Shown: positions 46,118-58,391, counted from the first letter of the stretch. The stretch is DNA of 64,000 bases from Sepiola atlantica (GCA_963556195.1 OY744532.1:103468083-103532082); one strand, 5' to 3'. Translations and numbers: made by a program. Notes: generated by a model not told the origin, from the letters alone.

Positions 46118-46290
46118 GACGTATTATGAGCTCATTCTAGATCTAAATTATTGTTTTACTTCGGTTCTTTGACATACTCATCTGACAGTTAATGGTCTTG
46201 TTTCGTTTTATTCTGTTATTTCCTCCCTCGATTCCGCTTTTTCTCATTAACAATGTCAGCCTTCGTGCGTTTCTCCCATATTAAATTGCT
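46118..46290 (+). repeat. Dispersed repeat, copy 2
   Basis: Diverged homologue of 43046-43230, same strand, separated by about 3 kb. Confidence 0.75.
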
Positions 46291-46864
46291 GGTGCTTATG
46301 TATCATAGGACAAAAAAAATGATCTTTACTTCTGAAGAGTCAAATAACAGGGGAGGTAACTCAAAGTTTTCAACCATTGTTCATTTTGAAATTGATGTTA
46401 ACGTTTTGAACTTGCAAGATAATTTACATTTAACCAGAGATAATACCAAACTAAAAGACTTCTTGCAAACGCACCTATACGTGAAGTTGCTGTTCAAGAC
46501 TATCTTACTCTTCGGGTCACTGCACTTTTGGTGGACCCAAAATGGTCACATGTTACACTGTATCTCATTGATTATACCACCGGCAAACAGAACACAGATA
46601 CTGACCTAAAGCACCTAGGGATTGTAGACCAGAGCCGAACTCCGTTGAGAAAGAGGGGTCTTAAATACATAAAGAACATAAAAGTTATTACTGGCGAGGA
46701 ATGTGCAATCACACACAGACTTCTTGTCGAACCCGGGAATCTTTCTGTCGAACTCGGGTATCTGTACGTAATTTAAAACGCAACCCTTTATTTGCTCCAC
46801 AGGATAGCATTCCTTCGTTACTCTAGACATGACTGGGTAGAAGTCTTCAGTAACTCGCAATTCC

Positions 46865-47065
46865 GAGTATCGCGCGCAATGACAGAACGAGAGAACACTA
46901 CTCTCATGGATTTAATAAACGATTATGTTCGAAATCCCGTGCAGATTAATAGGTTCGAAAGAAAGATTCTCGAGTCCGACAAGAAACACATGAAGAAGGT
47001 CGGAGATTCGATCGGCCGAAACGTTTTTAGCATAATACTCGAATGAGAAGAGTAGTCAAAATAAT
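46865..47065 (-). repeat. Dispersed inverted repeat, copy B
   Basis: Reverse-complement-like to 44140-44320. No coding content recognised. Confidence 0.35.
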
Positions 47066-47791
47066 CAAGATTACACAAATTATCAATCCTCATCTAAGAA
47101 ATTCAGAAACAATGGGCCATCTGTATCAGACGACGTCCACGTTAGATGGGTCCTTTTATGGAGGCCCACGTTCGAATTTTGTGCGAACCTTTTTTGGCTT
47201 TGTTAATTCTTTGCCCTGTTGACTAAATTAACCGTTTATTTCATGACATAACCTACGAGAATACGAGTGTTAACAACAACAACAACAACAACAGAACAAC
47301 AGAACAACAAGTAAAACTGATATTTTAAATAGACAAAACAAATATCGTTTACTGTTATTTTCTACACATGCGAAACACCGAATATAACTGCTATAAAAGA
47401 ACAATTATTAACATAAATCATTTTAGGATTCAGCTGTCAATTAATTTAGACTAAAATTGGCTGGTCTAAATGAATAATTGCACAAGTCTTTATCCATCTA
47501 CCATAACCATATTAGCATCAAAACGTCTTATTCTCATTTTATTCTCTGATACAAAATGTTATTTCCGTATTAAATTCTATATATAATATTCTGCAAACAC
47601 CAAAACAATTTTTCAGGTATTCTCAAAATGTATATTTATTTTTTCAAACAGTTTTTAATTAATAAATATTCTGTAATATACATTTGTAATTTGCATGTTA
47701 TATTTTTTATACGCAATAGTGTCGTCGATAGTAAAACGTCCAATGTCGCCGCGATGCTGAGAAAAGATACTACACTTTGAAATAACACACT

Positions 47792-47836
<45 letters not shown>

Positions 47837-48370
47837 TCTTATCAGCTCATAAGAACCTTTAATTGGTCATCATAATAATCAACACCGAGTGAGTTTTTTG
47901 AACTTTTCATATGATTTAGTTTTTTCTATCGTTTTATTAATTTGCATATACCCTGAATACACTTTTCACTGTCATCTATTGCATCGATAGCAAAAAATAT
48001 CTCGCCTGGATAACCTTTCTGTTCTTGGACTACCATTCACCACTTGGAGTGTTTTTACTGGACTTATCTGACATTTTTTTTTTTAAATTACCTTAAATTT
48101 TATGGCTTAGATGAACTGTATATGTTTAACAAAAAAGTGTGTTTTGGGCCGATATATTTGATGTTTTATACACTTTTATGTATTTTATATATTTTTATAT
48201 ATTCCCAAAGTTTAATTTTGTTACTTGCAATAATGCCAGTGCGGTAATGGTCCTTTAAGGAGAAGTTTTTTTTTGAACACTTATGAGTTAAGGACTTTTA
48301 TTTTCTTTGCTGAAACTTTGAATTGTAAAAAGATTTGATTCGCACCTCATTTTATTCTTTCACTTTATAT
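47066..48370. other. Gene-less stretch
   Basis: AT-rich DNA with a short (AAC)n run at 47273-47312 and a (TA)n tract at 47796-47835. At 47766-47782 the phrase AGATACTACACTTTGA resembles the U2 5' region on the minus strand for about 17 nt only. Confidence 0.6.
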
Positions 48371-48373
48371 AAT

Positions 48374-48381
48374 GCTATATA

Positions 48382-48447
<66 letters not shown>
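48374..48447. repeat. (TA)n microsatellite
   Basis: A TA tract of about 35 units on the left side of the foldback at 48506-48704. Confidence 0.95.
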
Positions 48448-48449
<2 letters not shown>

Positions 48450-48505
48450 GGGTAAGGTACACGATAATTCATGAAAGTGAAGTGTCGTGATGGACAAAAT
48501 GTTTG

Positions 48506-48703
48506 AAAAGATGAAAGACGGAAAACAAGTCAAAGTGCAGGAGAAAAACAAAAACAAGAGAGTTTTTGACCGGTTTTGTTCGTGGAGAACATCTTCAGAA
48601 TTATTCTTTTTCTGAAGACGTTCTCCACGAACGAAACCGGTCAAAAAATCTCTTTTTTTTGTTTTTCTCCTGCACTCTGACTGGTTACCGTCTGTCATCT
48701 TTT

Positions 48704-48704
<1 letters not shown>
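48506..48704. repeat. Foldback bracketed by microsatellites
   Basis: The arms 48506-48600 and 48610-48704 are complementary over about 95 bp, with a 9-nt loop. The cores share GTTCGTGGAGAAC / GTTCTCCACGAAC and CTTCAG / CTGAAG. It is flanked by (TA)n on the left and by (CA)n then (TA)n on the right. The arms are mismatched in the outer half. Confidence 0.85.

Positions 48705-48707
<3 letters not shown>

Positions 48708-48774
<67 letters not shown>
48708..48774. repeat. (CA)n/(TA)n microsatellite
   Basis: A short CA run then about 29 TA units, immediately right of the foldback. Confidence 0.95.
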
Positions 48775-48777
<3 letters not shown>

Positions 48778-50640
48778 TGTGGGTATTTTGACGATTTAAA
48801 CATTTCCAATAGATCTGCATAATAACATTCATGCGGAAGTGTTATAGTTGTTTTCAACTTTTCCAAGGCAATGGCGAATGTAAGTCATAGAATAACACAG
48901 TTATCAACAACTGGATCATCAGAACACAATTTATGTAGATACTCAGCAGAAAACGCAAATAAACAACAATGTTTGTAAAAGGTATATTCCAAATTAAAGC
49001 AAATCCAAAATCATTAGAATAAATTCATTGTCAAGTATCTCGGTAAAAATTATCACAACACAATGCATGTTTCTTAACTCAAGAGATAGCGAATAATTAT
49101 AGACTACTTTTATTACAAGGATGGACACTTCTTGTGTAAAACTTATATGTATAAAAGAGTTAAGATATAACGCGTATTTGGTTTCTATTAATAAGATCCG
49201 CAAACCACTAAAAAACTCAATATAAGTACGCACACAAACAACATACGTTTGACAGATAACCGTATACTATAATGTTTCTATAATTGCATATACACACATA
49301 GATATACATACCCACATAATTATATATATATATATAGAGAGAGTTTGAATTAGTTACTAGACACCACCCTAGAGTGTATTCGGTCTATCTGTACAGGAGT
49401 GTGTCAGAACAACTTGACATGAGGACACTTCCCACTACAGGTACATACTGACCAAATATTCAAAATAACTAAACATTCACAGCACAAATAAGATTTCGTA
49501 AGCATGTCTATATACTAGCTCATACGAATAATAGTTGCTTCTTTCCTAGTGATGTTACCTCAAGTAACAACATTAGCTGGATACTCCACCAGACTAGATT
49601 AATTATTTTCCTAGAATCTATTTACAACAATAGACAACAAAACATATTATACAACATAGTAAACTAGTCCATTTGGGCGAGGAAAATTATCGTTCTTAAC
49701 TGCTTTCTTAACTCTAGGTTTGACAAGAAAATATAATGTTCGTAGAATATTCCAATATCTATGTATCTGATATAGAGATCAAGTGTTATCCTCAGGAAAC
49801 AGACCCTCGATTTTTGAGAACTTTGACAAAGGTAATATCAAATCAAAAATATATAACTACAAACAAACACACATATATACAGATTCACATATATAATGAG
49901 TGTTTTTATTAAAAATGTGGATAATGCTACTAAAATGTATTTGAAGTGTTCGAACGCAAAAAATCCAATTCGTTTAAATTGAGGTCATAAAAAATGAATA
50001 CACGAATATATTAAATCTAGATTTCAAATGAAAGAGCATTGAATATCACATGCCATAAACATTGTCTAAATATCTAAAATCTGGGCGTTGCTAAGTTTTG
50101 TTTCGAAGAATCATAGCATCTCCAGATATCCGCTTTCATGCTGTGCTATGGAAAACAAAGAAACTCTACATGATTTATTGGTTGCGAAAATCTTATCGAT
50201 TTAAAATTAAAGTGAGGTTTTTCAGAGTTCTTGCATAATACTGTCTCCCGGCAATTACTATAAAACAAATATTATTTAAAATAATCGAAAAATATAAAGT
50301 ATACACAAATCTTTTGAAGCGAGATTATATTCTGAAAGAAATTATTTTAAGTTTGTTATATTTAACAGCTGTTCTCGTTTTAATATGTAGAGAATATAAT
50401 TGTTAACATATGAAACACTTAAAGTCCAACGATTTGAATTAAACCCTCTTCCTGAATTGTCAATTATTACATTTGAATTAGAATAGATGAGATTTAACGT
50501 ATAGGGGTATGCGTTGTGTATCGCTGATTAGATTGTTTTACATTTTGTTTTTAAAAAAAATTCAAAAGTTGTAAATGATATCATTAAAATATTAACAACT
50601 TACACATAAACAACTAAAAGGTATAACATTGTAGTTCATG
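48775..50640. other. Gene-less stretch
   Basis: AT-rich DNA with no recognised gene or element; a short TA tract at 49319-49337. Confidence 0.55.
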
Positions 50641-50652
50641 ATATATTGCTTT

Positions 50653-50919
50653 TTAAGATAAAGGGTTTGAAGAGGGTAAAATCTTTTCAAAACGGTTTCC
50701 AGTGGTCTCTTCGATTGGTCCCATCACTATGTAACACACAAAATATAGCCTCTCCGTAGTGAATGACCGTCGGTGTATGCTAAAAACCAACATCCGTCTC
50801 GAAGATATCCTGTTAATATGCATGGGCATAAAATAACCGACGGACTTAGAGGGGTCACCATTGGCCATACATCTTGCAATTGCATTGGTAGGTGTAGTTT
50901 TTGTTGATCTCATCGACAA
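50653..50919 (-). CDS. Unrecognised 88-codon open frame
   Basis: An ATG-initiated minus-strand frame with no known motif and no hydrophobic or coiled-coil pattern. It borders the SINE copy at 50960. It may be chance or a repeat translation; nothing supports expression. Confidence 0.15.
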   Translation of the reverse strand: MSMRSTKTTPTNAIARCMANGDPSKSVGYFMPMHINRISSRRMLVFSIHRRSFTTERLYFVCYIVMGPIEETTGNRFEKILPSSNPLS

Positions 50920-50959
50920 ACTTTTTCATCTCCCCTGGTAATCAGATGATTATGGTATT

Positions 50960-51160
50960 GGCATTAGTGTCCCCGATGTTTTTTTTAGAAAGACATCTTT
51001 CTGGAAAGACATCGGGTACTTACGGGAATGACAACGAGAAGGTTGCCAATATATCTAAGTGAAAGTGGTGCTGTGCAACCGATTGGATTCGAACTTGGAA
51101 CACCCAGGTTTTCAGTCCGTGTCGATGTCTACTTAACCACCGTCACCTCCCATCAATAAA
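50960..51160 (-). repeat. tRNA-derived SINE, copy 2
   Basis: On the minus strand CGGTGGTTAAGTAGA (51128-51142, A-box) is followed by AAGTTCGAATCC (51084-51095, B-box) at tRNA-like spacing. A 90-bp body is shared with 45443-45650. The better-preserved copy of the pair. Confidence 0.7.
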
Positions 51161-51551
51161 CTGAAGATCTGATTCTGTGAAAATCATAGATATTCAGATG
51201 ATCATATTTGCTTGAAAATGGGAATGCATAACTTCTCCAGATTGTGTAGTGCTATGAACGGTTTTTTTCGTGCGGCATATACATAAAGCCTTAACAAACA
51301 AATTGTTATCTTCATCAATGTATTGATAACCTAAGATGATCTGTTATTACTGTACTTCACGTTATGTTTTGCTCATAAGTTTCGTAAGTATTTTTTTGAA
51401 AAAAGTAATAATGTTACATTTCGAAAAAATTGCTTAACTCTTTTCAATCAAACGAGAAAATATAATTTTATCCTTTGCTTACATCTAGGAATGGTAAAAT
51501 GTATTAATAAAATAACGACTATTCGATGTGATATTTCTCATCTGAGATATA

Positions 51552-51828
51552 CGTCTTTACTGTAAGACTTCCTCAGGATGATAGTATTAAGAAAAATGTC
51601 ATGCAAGTACATCGAAATATTGGGTTGACATGATGGGTCTATAAGGAAAAGTAGTAGCCGTGGCTACTAAGAGCGCTGGACGTGGTCCGGGCTGCGAGAA
51701 GTAAGTCAGTAGCAGAGAGTTTTATGAATATGGAAATCTTTGAGTGGGTACATTAAGGCAGCAGTGAAAAAGGGGACATTTTTATTAAAATTATCATCCT
51801 GAGGAAGTCTTAGAATAAAGACAGAACG
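51552..51828. repeat. Foldback with 50-bp arms and hairpin in the loop
   Basis: The arms at 51552-51600 and 51775-51828 share AAGACTTCCTCAGGAT and its complement. The loop contains a second perfect small hairpin, AGTAGCC-GT-GGCTACT (51644-51660). Confidence 0.7.
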
Positions 51829-51907
51829 TTAATGAATATGTACAAAATATATCTTGGTTTTTCCTTTTTCATTTCGCATTATGTCGGATTACTCTCATCC
51901 TTTCTTT

Positions 51908-51913
<6 letters not shown>

Positions 51914-51966
<53 letters not shown>
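51914..51966. repeat. (TA)n microsatellite
   Basis: About 26 TA units downstream of the foldback. Confidence 0.95.
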
Positions 51967-51968
<2 letters not shown>

Positions 51969-54110
51969 GTGTGTAAGTATTGGGAGAATTGTCTTTAGGA
52001 AATCTGAAGTCGGAGAGCCCAATGTAACAACAGAGCAATCCTAGAAGTTGGAAAAATAGGACTCAAGCCAAAAATCCAGTTATTTCACGTTATGATTTAT
52101 TTATTTTCGCCAAGACGATAACTACCACACGTGCTTGTAAAATGCCGTCTTGCAATTATTAAATGGTGATATAGGGGGACCAGGAAAAGAATGACGGGAG
52201 AGGGGAGCATGGGCTTATCTGTGTCTCATTCGCTCAAGGTCGCGGGGTTGAATCTGGTTACTACCCCAGAATTCGGGCGCATTCCAACCACCCGTCACCT
52301 ACACTGACCCAGCATATCGGGAGTGATGTGCGTGTTAGCTCAGGTCATATAATTTGAGGGGTTGGCTTTAATTACAATAAAAATAAAACTTAGGATAAAT
52401 TGAAAATACGAAAAAAGAAAAAAAAAGATCATCCTAAGAGAAAGTTATGGTTGAAATTCCAAATAGGTACTCTATTAGATAAGATGGTTTAAAAGGAGCA
52501 AATCTACAACATAAATTCAGTTAAGCTTAATGTAAAAATGATCTTTATTTCTTACTGATTTTGAATTTTTTTGGACTCTAAAATACGGTTTATTTCCTTC
52601 AGAATTTCAACCAGATATAGTTAAGTCATGCATTATTTTTTACAAACCTCTTAAGTACTTGATCTAAGTTGTTCGTTAACCACGTGCCTTTAAGTTTAGC
52701 CGACTTCCGAAAAAGTTCAGTAACGACTAATAGTAGAGGCAAAACATATTCCTCTCTGTTCCTTACCTTCACACAAAAATATAATTAGTCCAATTAAAAA
52801 TTCATGACAATTCATGACAACATTTATATTTGTGGGACAAAAGTGTGCATGAAAGGGTAAAACTTACATGATAAACTGCGTTAAGAAAATCGGATTAGAA
52901 ATACAAATAATCAAAATAATCGAAATTGTCGAAAGAAATTGTTTGTGCTTATGATAGGTAGATGACATATATTCTCCATTATAATTTAGATTAGTTATGG
53001 TAGAATGTCTATCTGACTAAATAGATGAATAAACAGAAATCAGTAGACAGAACTGACTTTACTTAGAAATACATTTTATTTGCACTGAGAAGGAATTATA
53101 CAAAACAAACAGTCAACCTTTGCAAAGAGCGCCAGGCGACCTAGTAGAGTTACCCTGTTGTTGACGAGTTAGAAAGGACCACAACATACGTCTTGCGAAT
53201 ATAATATTTTAACATTTACTGATTAGGCGGGAAAACAACTTGCGTAATAAATAGTCCAATAACGCCAAGATTTCTGATTGGCCGGTAAGCCAATCACTAA
53301 GCGGCAAAACTGTCTTTTGACAGCATCAGAAAAATAGAAAAGAAAATATGTGACTGCTGCCCATTCTACTAGATGCAGGTAGAATGAAAGGTGTTTAACA
53401 TGGAGTGTGACCTTAAAAGCACTGGTGCCTGGCGTGTCGGCAGTGATTGCGAATTTAGTTTTCTTTTAAGCTATTCACCTACTTTACGCGACACACTCGT
53501 ACTGGTCTGCTAGTTTGGATTCAGCACCTGCCGATCCAACTGTCAGCTCGGAGACATGTCGTAAAAATGAAAGGGGTAGAGTGCTACAACCTTAGAAAGA
53601 TGGCATCCTGTCAAATGACAATGACCTATACAGTTTGCCACTTAATCTTCGCGACCCCTATCGTGATTGGTTTATTAATTTCATGAGTAAATTAGAAAAC
53701 TGTCGCTGTCATTGTGTGAAGCTCAACGTTCAACGTAAGATATGTATACACAAGTTCGCCAACAGTAGAATGAATTACATCATTTCTCACATCGACAGAA
53801 AGACCGAAGAGATGACGATCCAAATAAGATTAGCACTGAACAACTCAATCCTGAAACAATTCATTAAAATAGAAATAATTATCAAAAATATTTCGAGGAG
53901 TTAAAAACATGTTTTTCACCTCCGGATAAAAACATCTTCAAGTGATTGAAGATAATATAGAAGTAAAAAGAAAAATAAGTCGTATAAGCCAACCCAGTAG
54001 AGCATTGCAATCAGAAATGAATTAGTAAAGGAATGAGTTAAATAAAATAAAATTTTAATACACATTTGGAGAATTCTTCGGAAAATATTAGCTCAAGCGA
54101 CATACATTTA
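51967..54110. other. Gene-less stretch
   Basis: Contains a GC-richer possible SINE segment at 52205-52370 with a B-box-like GGGGTTGAATC (52234-52244). At 53275-53296 a hairpin TGATTGGC-CGGTAA-GCCAATCA puts two CCAAT boxes in inverted orientation. The open frame 53635-53904 has no recognisable motif. Confidence 0.5.
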
Positions 54111-54390
54111 CGTTATATATAGACATAAAACTGTCATCGACACACGTGTAATAGCTCTAAATTTACGTTATATATAGACATCTTATTTACTTATTTACGT
54201 TATATATCGACATCAAAGTCTACTCGACACACGTGTAATAGCTCTAAATTTTCGTTATATATAGACATCTTACTTACTTATTTACGTAATATATAGACAT
54301 CAAAGTGTACTCGACACACGTATAATAGCTCTAAATTTACGTTATATATAGACATCAGAGTTTCATCGACACACGTGTAATAGCTCTAGA
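54100..54390. repeat. Irregular tandem repeat with CACGTG
   Basis: The phrase TCGACACACGTGTAATAGCT recurs at about 54137, 54224, 54311 (CACGTA variant) and 54365, alternating with ACGTTATATATAGACATC. Spacing is 87, 87 and 54 bp. Most copies carry an E-box (CACGTG). Confidence 0.8.
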
Positions 54391-54719
54391 ATAGTAACAC
54401 ATTTACTGTATGAACTGCTAGTGTGGTTACATAATCCATAATAGTTTGAAAATATTACACAAAATGACAACAATCGTAGCGGGAAGAAGGTAAAGCTTTA
54501 TGGTTATTTTTTTTAAAACATACATGCAAAAAAACGTGATTCACAAACTAAATATTAGGGTAAATTAACATATTGTTGTTTTAAAGTTATTTATTTTAAT
54601 TAATTTATAATTATTTTTGTGATGTCTTCAAAGGAGCATAATAAACAAATAAGACAAACACGTATGTTGAGAAAAAGAATTAGATAATATTAAAGTAATA
54701 TGATTTCGTAAGTGCAGTT

Positions 54720-54990
54720 CTGCTTCTCGACTGCCTGAGCGTGTATATCTCCTCTGCAAGAGGAAAGACAAACGATCAGGTTTGTTTTTGAAAAGTCAGC
54801 ACACTACAAGAAGCGTATTTTGACATATCAAACATTGTGAGCAGCCCCGTCGGATTTCCCCCATTAAAGGCGCTTCAACGATTAGCAATAAACTAACCCA
54901 ATCCCAAAGTGGCGGTAAAACCTGGAAAGGTAGACCTTCTTAGATTATACAGTACCATACCCCAGTTCGGCAGTAACAAAGTTAGCGTTG
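54720..54990 (-). repeat. Headless copy of the U2-retroposon body
   Basis: Aligns with the body of the insertion at 39085-39380 through GAAAAG.CAGC, GCAG.CCCGT.GG, GCAATAAACT and AAAG..GGCGGTAAAACCTGG-like stretches. The U2 5' region is not present here. This shows the body is dispersed independently of the U2 head. Confidence 0.6.
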
Positions 54991-55043
54991 GACTATTGTC
55001 GAAGGCGTTTCCGCGTTTTGAATTATACTTAAAATAGTATATA

Positions 55044-56266
55044 TTAGGTTGGAAAGAAAGTCATGTCGTTTTTGTCCAACACATTTATTTATATCTGAAA
55101 CATTCACATTAGGGCGTGTTTAATCTTTACAATAATTTCCCACATTTTCTATTAATGTTGTCCAAAGATCAACTAGCTTCTTTATGCCTTCTTACAAAAC
55201 ACTTCTCTGTTTTCTAAGAGAAAAAACAAATTCAGGTCGTTTTCCGTTGGTCGTTATTTTCATAAATTTGATTGTTTAAGTGATGTTGCATTAACCTGCA
55301 AATATTGTAGTCGAATGGAGCAATGGCAGGTGAATAAGGCGGATGAGGCAAAACTTCCCAATTGAAAACTGTGATCTTTTCCTGGGGTAGTTTTGCTGTG
55401 TTAGGTTTCGCGTTATCATGCTGAAGCACTACACCCTTCCTATGAGTAATGCTGGTTGTTTTTTATAGAGCATTTCTTAGATCAGCCAGCTGCGAACAAA
55501 TTTTACTGCTGTGATTGTTTGATTAGGCTCTAGTAACTCGTAATGAATCAGTCCACCATAAAGAGAGCATAACGTTCTTTGGGTGTATTCCTTGTTTTGG
55601 AACATGCTGTGGACTTTCGTTTCAGTCTAACTATTGTCTTTTGCGTGTGGGTATTCTTGTAAAAAACATTTTTTTATCTCCAACAAAATTGTGCAAACAG
55701 TAAATCTTTATTTCGTCGAGCGTCAGTCAAACCGTGAGTCCAAGTTTTTAAACTTTTCCCAACTCGTGAAGGCATGACATAAAAGTGTCAGTAATTGTAT
55801 TGAATTGTTGCGCTAATTATCTGCTGGTTACTTTTGAGTTGGTCTCCACAGCGTCTTTAATTGCATCTTTATCAATTGATGTTGACCTTTCCGAAAGTCA
55901 CCGATCCGACAGGTTAAAGTCTCCAGAAGATACATTTGTAAACCACCGTTGACAGTTTCGATTATTCAGAACCTTTATCTCATAGACAGTTCCAATATTC
56001 TTTGTAGCTTCTACAGCTGAGTTTCGTTTTTTGAATTCATAGAGCATACACTGTTTTAGATGTTCATCACTAGTATCTATAGTCTGACGTATGATACCGT
56101 TAAACTTTATATTTTCTAACTACTATATTTCTAATTACTACATATGAAAGGCAAAGCAAGATATTAAGACACCAATTGACCAAACAATCAATAACTGTGT
56201 ACAACTGAGGAGGTTGCAAAGTGATGAAGTAAAAAAAAATACGACATTACTTTCTTTCCAACCTGA
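55044..56266 (-). mobile_element. mariner-like transposon, dead
   Basis: The terminal inverted repeats begin TTAGGTTGGAAAGAAAGT (55044) and end ACTTTCTTTCCAACCTGA (56266). Both are flanked by TA, the expected target duplication. The 1.22-kb length is usual for mariner. The transposase lies on the minus strand. Confidence 0.92.
55200..56180 (-). pseudogene. mariner transposase, DD34D type, broken
   Basis: At 55429-55232 the minus strand has LQHDNAKPNTAKLPQEK...PHPPYSPAIAPFDYNICRL. The Asp of HDNA and the Asp of APFDY are separated by exactly 34 residues, the DD34D signature. The N-terminal half (about 55440-56180) is in other frames with several stops, so no functional protein can be made. 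Confidence 0.85.
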
Positions 56267-56389
56267 TACTTATTAGAAAATGCATTCTATACTAAAATAG
56301 GGATGATACTACAACGATTATTTATTTAGCATGTTTAATTTCACGCTCTCTACATCTGTCTGTCTGTCCGTCTGTATGTATGTATGCCT

Positions 56390-56426
56390 CTCTCTCTCCC
56401 TCTCTCCCTCTCTCTCACTCTCTCTT

Positions 56427-56511
<85 letters not shown>
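56390..56511. repeat. Compound (CT)n/(TA)n microsatellite
   Basis: A CT-rich tract of about 75 bp with TCCC interruptions passes into about 22 TA units. Open frames here are artefacts. Confidence 0.95.
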
Positions 56512-56516
<5 letters not shown>

Positions 56517-57010
56517 GGTGCAATATAAACATCCGACACTTGACAAAAAGAAAACGAAATGGGCGATAAAAGAAAATTGCATATGCAGAGGCCCGACAGT
56601 TTATTTAGACACGAGTTAGAGTCATATACCGCATTATTTTTTCAATATAACCATCGGTGACGGAGACGGCGATGTCAAGGCGGGCGCGAAAGGAGTCACA
56701 CGCTTTTGCCACTATGTCATTGTCTGTAGCGAGGAACGCCTCCACGATTGCAGTTTTCGGGTAATCTACTGTGTACTGGGCGTGCTTGTTGGTATTTTCT
56801 CCTATCGCACCCAGAGAGAAATAGTCAAGGTTTTTTAGTCGGGCGAAGAATGGCGACAAGTGATGAGAAACATTGCTGAGCAGCTACGCCTGCGTCTTCT
56901 TGGTCTTGTGTACAAGAACGGGGAATTGCTGGTAGACATATGGGTTTCTGGCAGTAATCTCGTCCATCCAGTTCTTCACCACGCTCATCAGTACCTCCTG
57001 GTAGAAAATC
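56512..57010 (-). pseudogene. Tc1/mariner-like transposase C-terminal fragment
   Basis: Minus strand, one frame with a stop near 56884: NPYVYQQFPVLVHKTKKTQA, then GENTNKHAQ and FRARLDIAVSV-TDGYIEK. In related transposases the motif is YVFQQDSAPCHKAK, so the catalytic Asp has changed to Phe, and the second acidic block is degraded. It ends next to the TA tract with GTGGTGCAATATAAACATCC at 56514-56533, possibly its terminal repeat. The 57010-57170 segment joins an unrelated sequence. Confidence 0.7.
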
Positions 57011-57170
57011 TTCTGCTTGAGTCTTAAAAGTGTTTGGTCAAGTGTGTGGTTGTTGGGTGGCGAGTGTAAGGGGTGGTCTAGTTGGTAAACAGGAAAAGAG
57101 TTGTAGGACAAATTTGTGTCATTGTGACGGTCGTGGGTAGGTAGTTCAAAGGCTGATAACCATTTCACTT

Positions 57171-58332
57171 GATATGCAGTTCTTCAGAATTGTGTTTCAA
57201 GATTGAGGCGAGTGAGATCATTGAGTTTTTAGGTAGTGATGAATTTGGCGCTGAGGCTGAGGAGGTCAGTCTCGGTTGTAGAGAGAGAGAGAGAGAGAGA
57301 GCCAGTGAAGTCGATGACGAGTGTTTGTGTTTTGGGCGAATCATAAAATAAGTCACCCACACTATTTAGACTTTATTCCCATATATTACACTTACACTTA
57401 ATTAGTGTTATTCACTATGCGATAATTCGTTTACTATGTAATACTATATCTTAATTTTACTTATATTTTCCCTTCCTTTCTGTTACAAACACCTTCTATT
57501 CCCACACTCTAGGTTGAGTATAATGTAACAGATTAAGGCTTAAGATAGAATAATTCTATCCTTCTATCTGACCATGCATTATTTTACTTTACATAATTAT
57601 TCTCCTTTAACCATTTTATGCAGATCCCTAATTATCTCCCTTTAATCTTTTCCTAACTATTCGAACTTATATTTACGATTGCAACACTTAACATAAATAT
57701 TAAACTTTAAATATTTATTATAAAAAAAAATTAATAAAACTAAAAATAATAAAGAAAAAGTACATAATGAATTAAAATACAAATTTAATAATAATAAAAG
57801 AATAATAATAATAATAAGAAGAAGAAGAACAATAATAATGATAATAATAATCAAAAGAACAGCAACAACAAAATTAATTTAATCCAAATATCATTTAAGA
57901 TTAACTAAATTAATCAGTCGTAGTAATCTATTACATTTCTCAACTGTTGCATTTTCTGCAGGACTTGTCTATTTTTTCTGCGAATCTCATGTGCCTATTT
58001 TTTGAATAGCAGCGCCCACTTGGCTTTCTTCAACTGATACAGCCAGTCAAACTATTGTTTTCTTTTTGAAATAGAGAGGTTGTTACTCTCGAAATGATTA
58101 AAGTCTCTACCATTCCGGACCTTTAAATATTTAAAAGTAAGCCCACCAATTTTACAATTAACTGTCTTTATATTTAAATGTTTAAATATAAATAAATTGA
58201 TCTGAGATTTACCGTCTCGTGTCATTTATTTTTGTTTATTTCACCTTCCGGTTTTTCAACATTGCATTGCTTCTGCCTTACAATTCTCACCTTCATATTT
58301 ACACACACACACACACATACACGCACACACAT

Positions 58333-58346
<14 letters not shown>
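57171..58346. other. Gene-less stretch
   Basis: Contains a (GA)n run at 57281-57301 and an AAT/AAG trinucleotide tract at 57788-57853. No gene is recognised. Confidence 0.55.

Positions 58347-58388
<42 letters not shown>
58300..58388. repeat. (CA)n/(TA)n microsatellite
   Basis: CA repeats with GCA interruptions, then about 21 TA units. Another short TA tract lies at 58647-58671. Confidence 0.95.

Positions 58389-58391
<3 letters not shown>

Noticed and set aside
46253..47046. Series of 80-118-codon frames
   Set aside because: They cross the diverged dispersed repeats and have no domain; probably chance.
47766..47782. Second U2 snRNA-like site
   Set aside because: Only about 17 nt match, without flanking U2 sequence or target duplication.
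53040..53600. Possible LTR (CCAAT boxes, GC-richer DNA)
   Set aside because: No paired copy, no primer-binding site or polypurine tract was found, so I only note the hairpin at 53275-53296.
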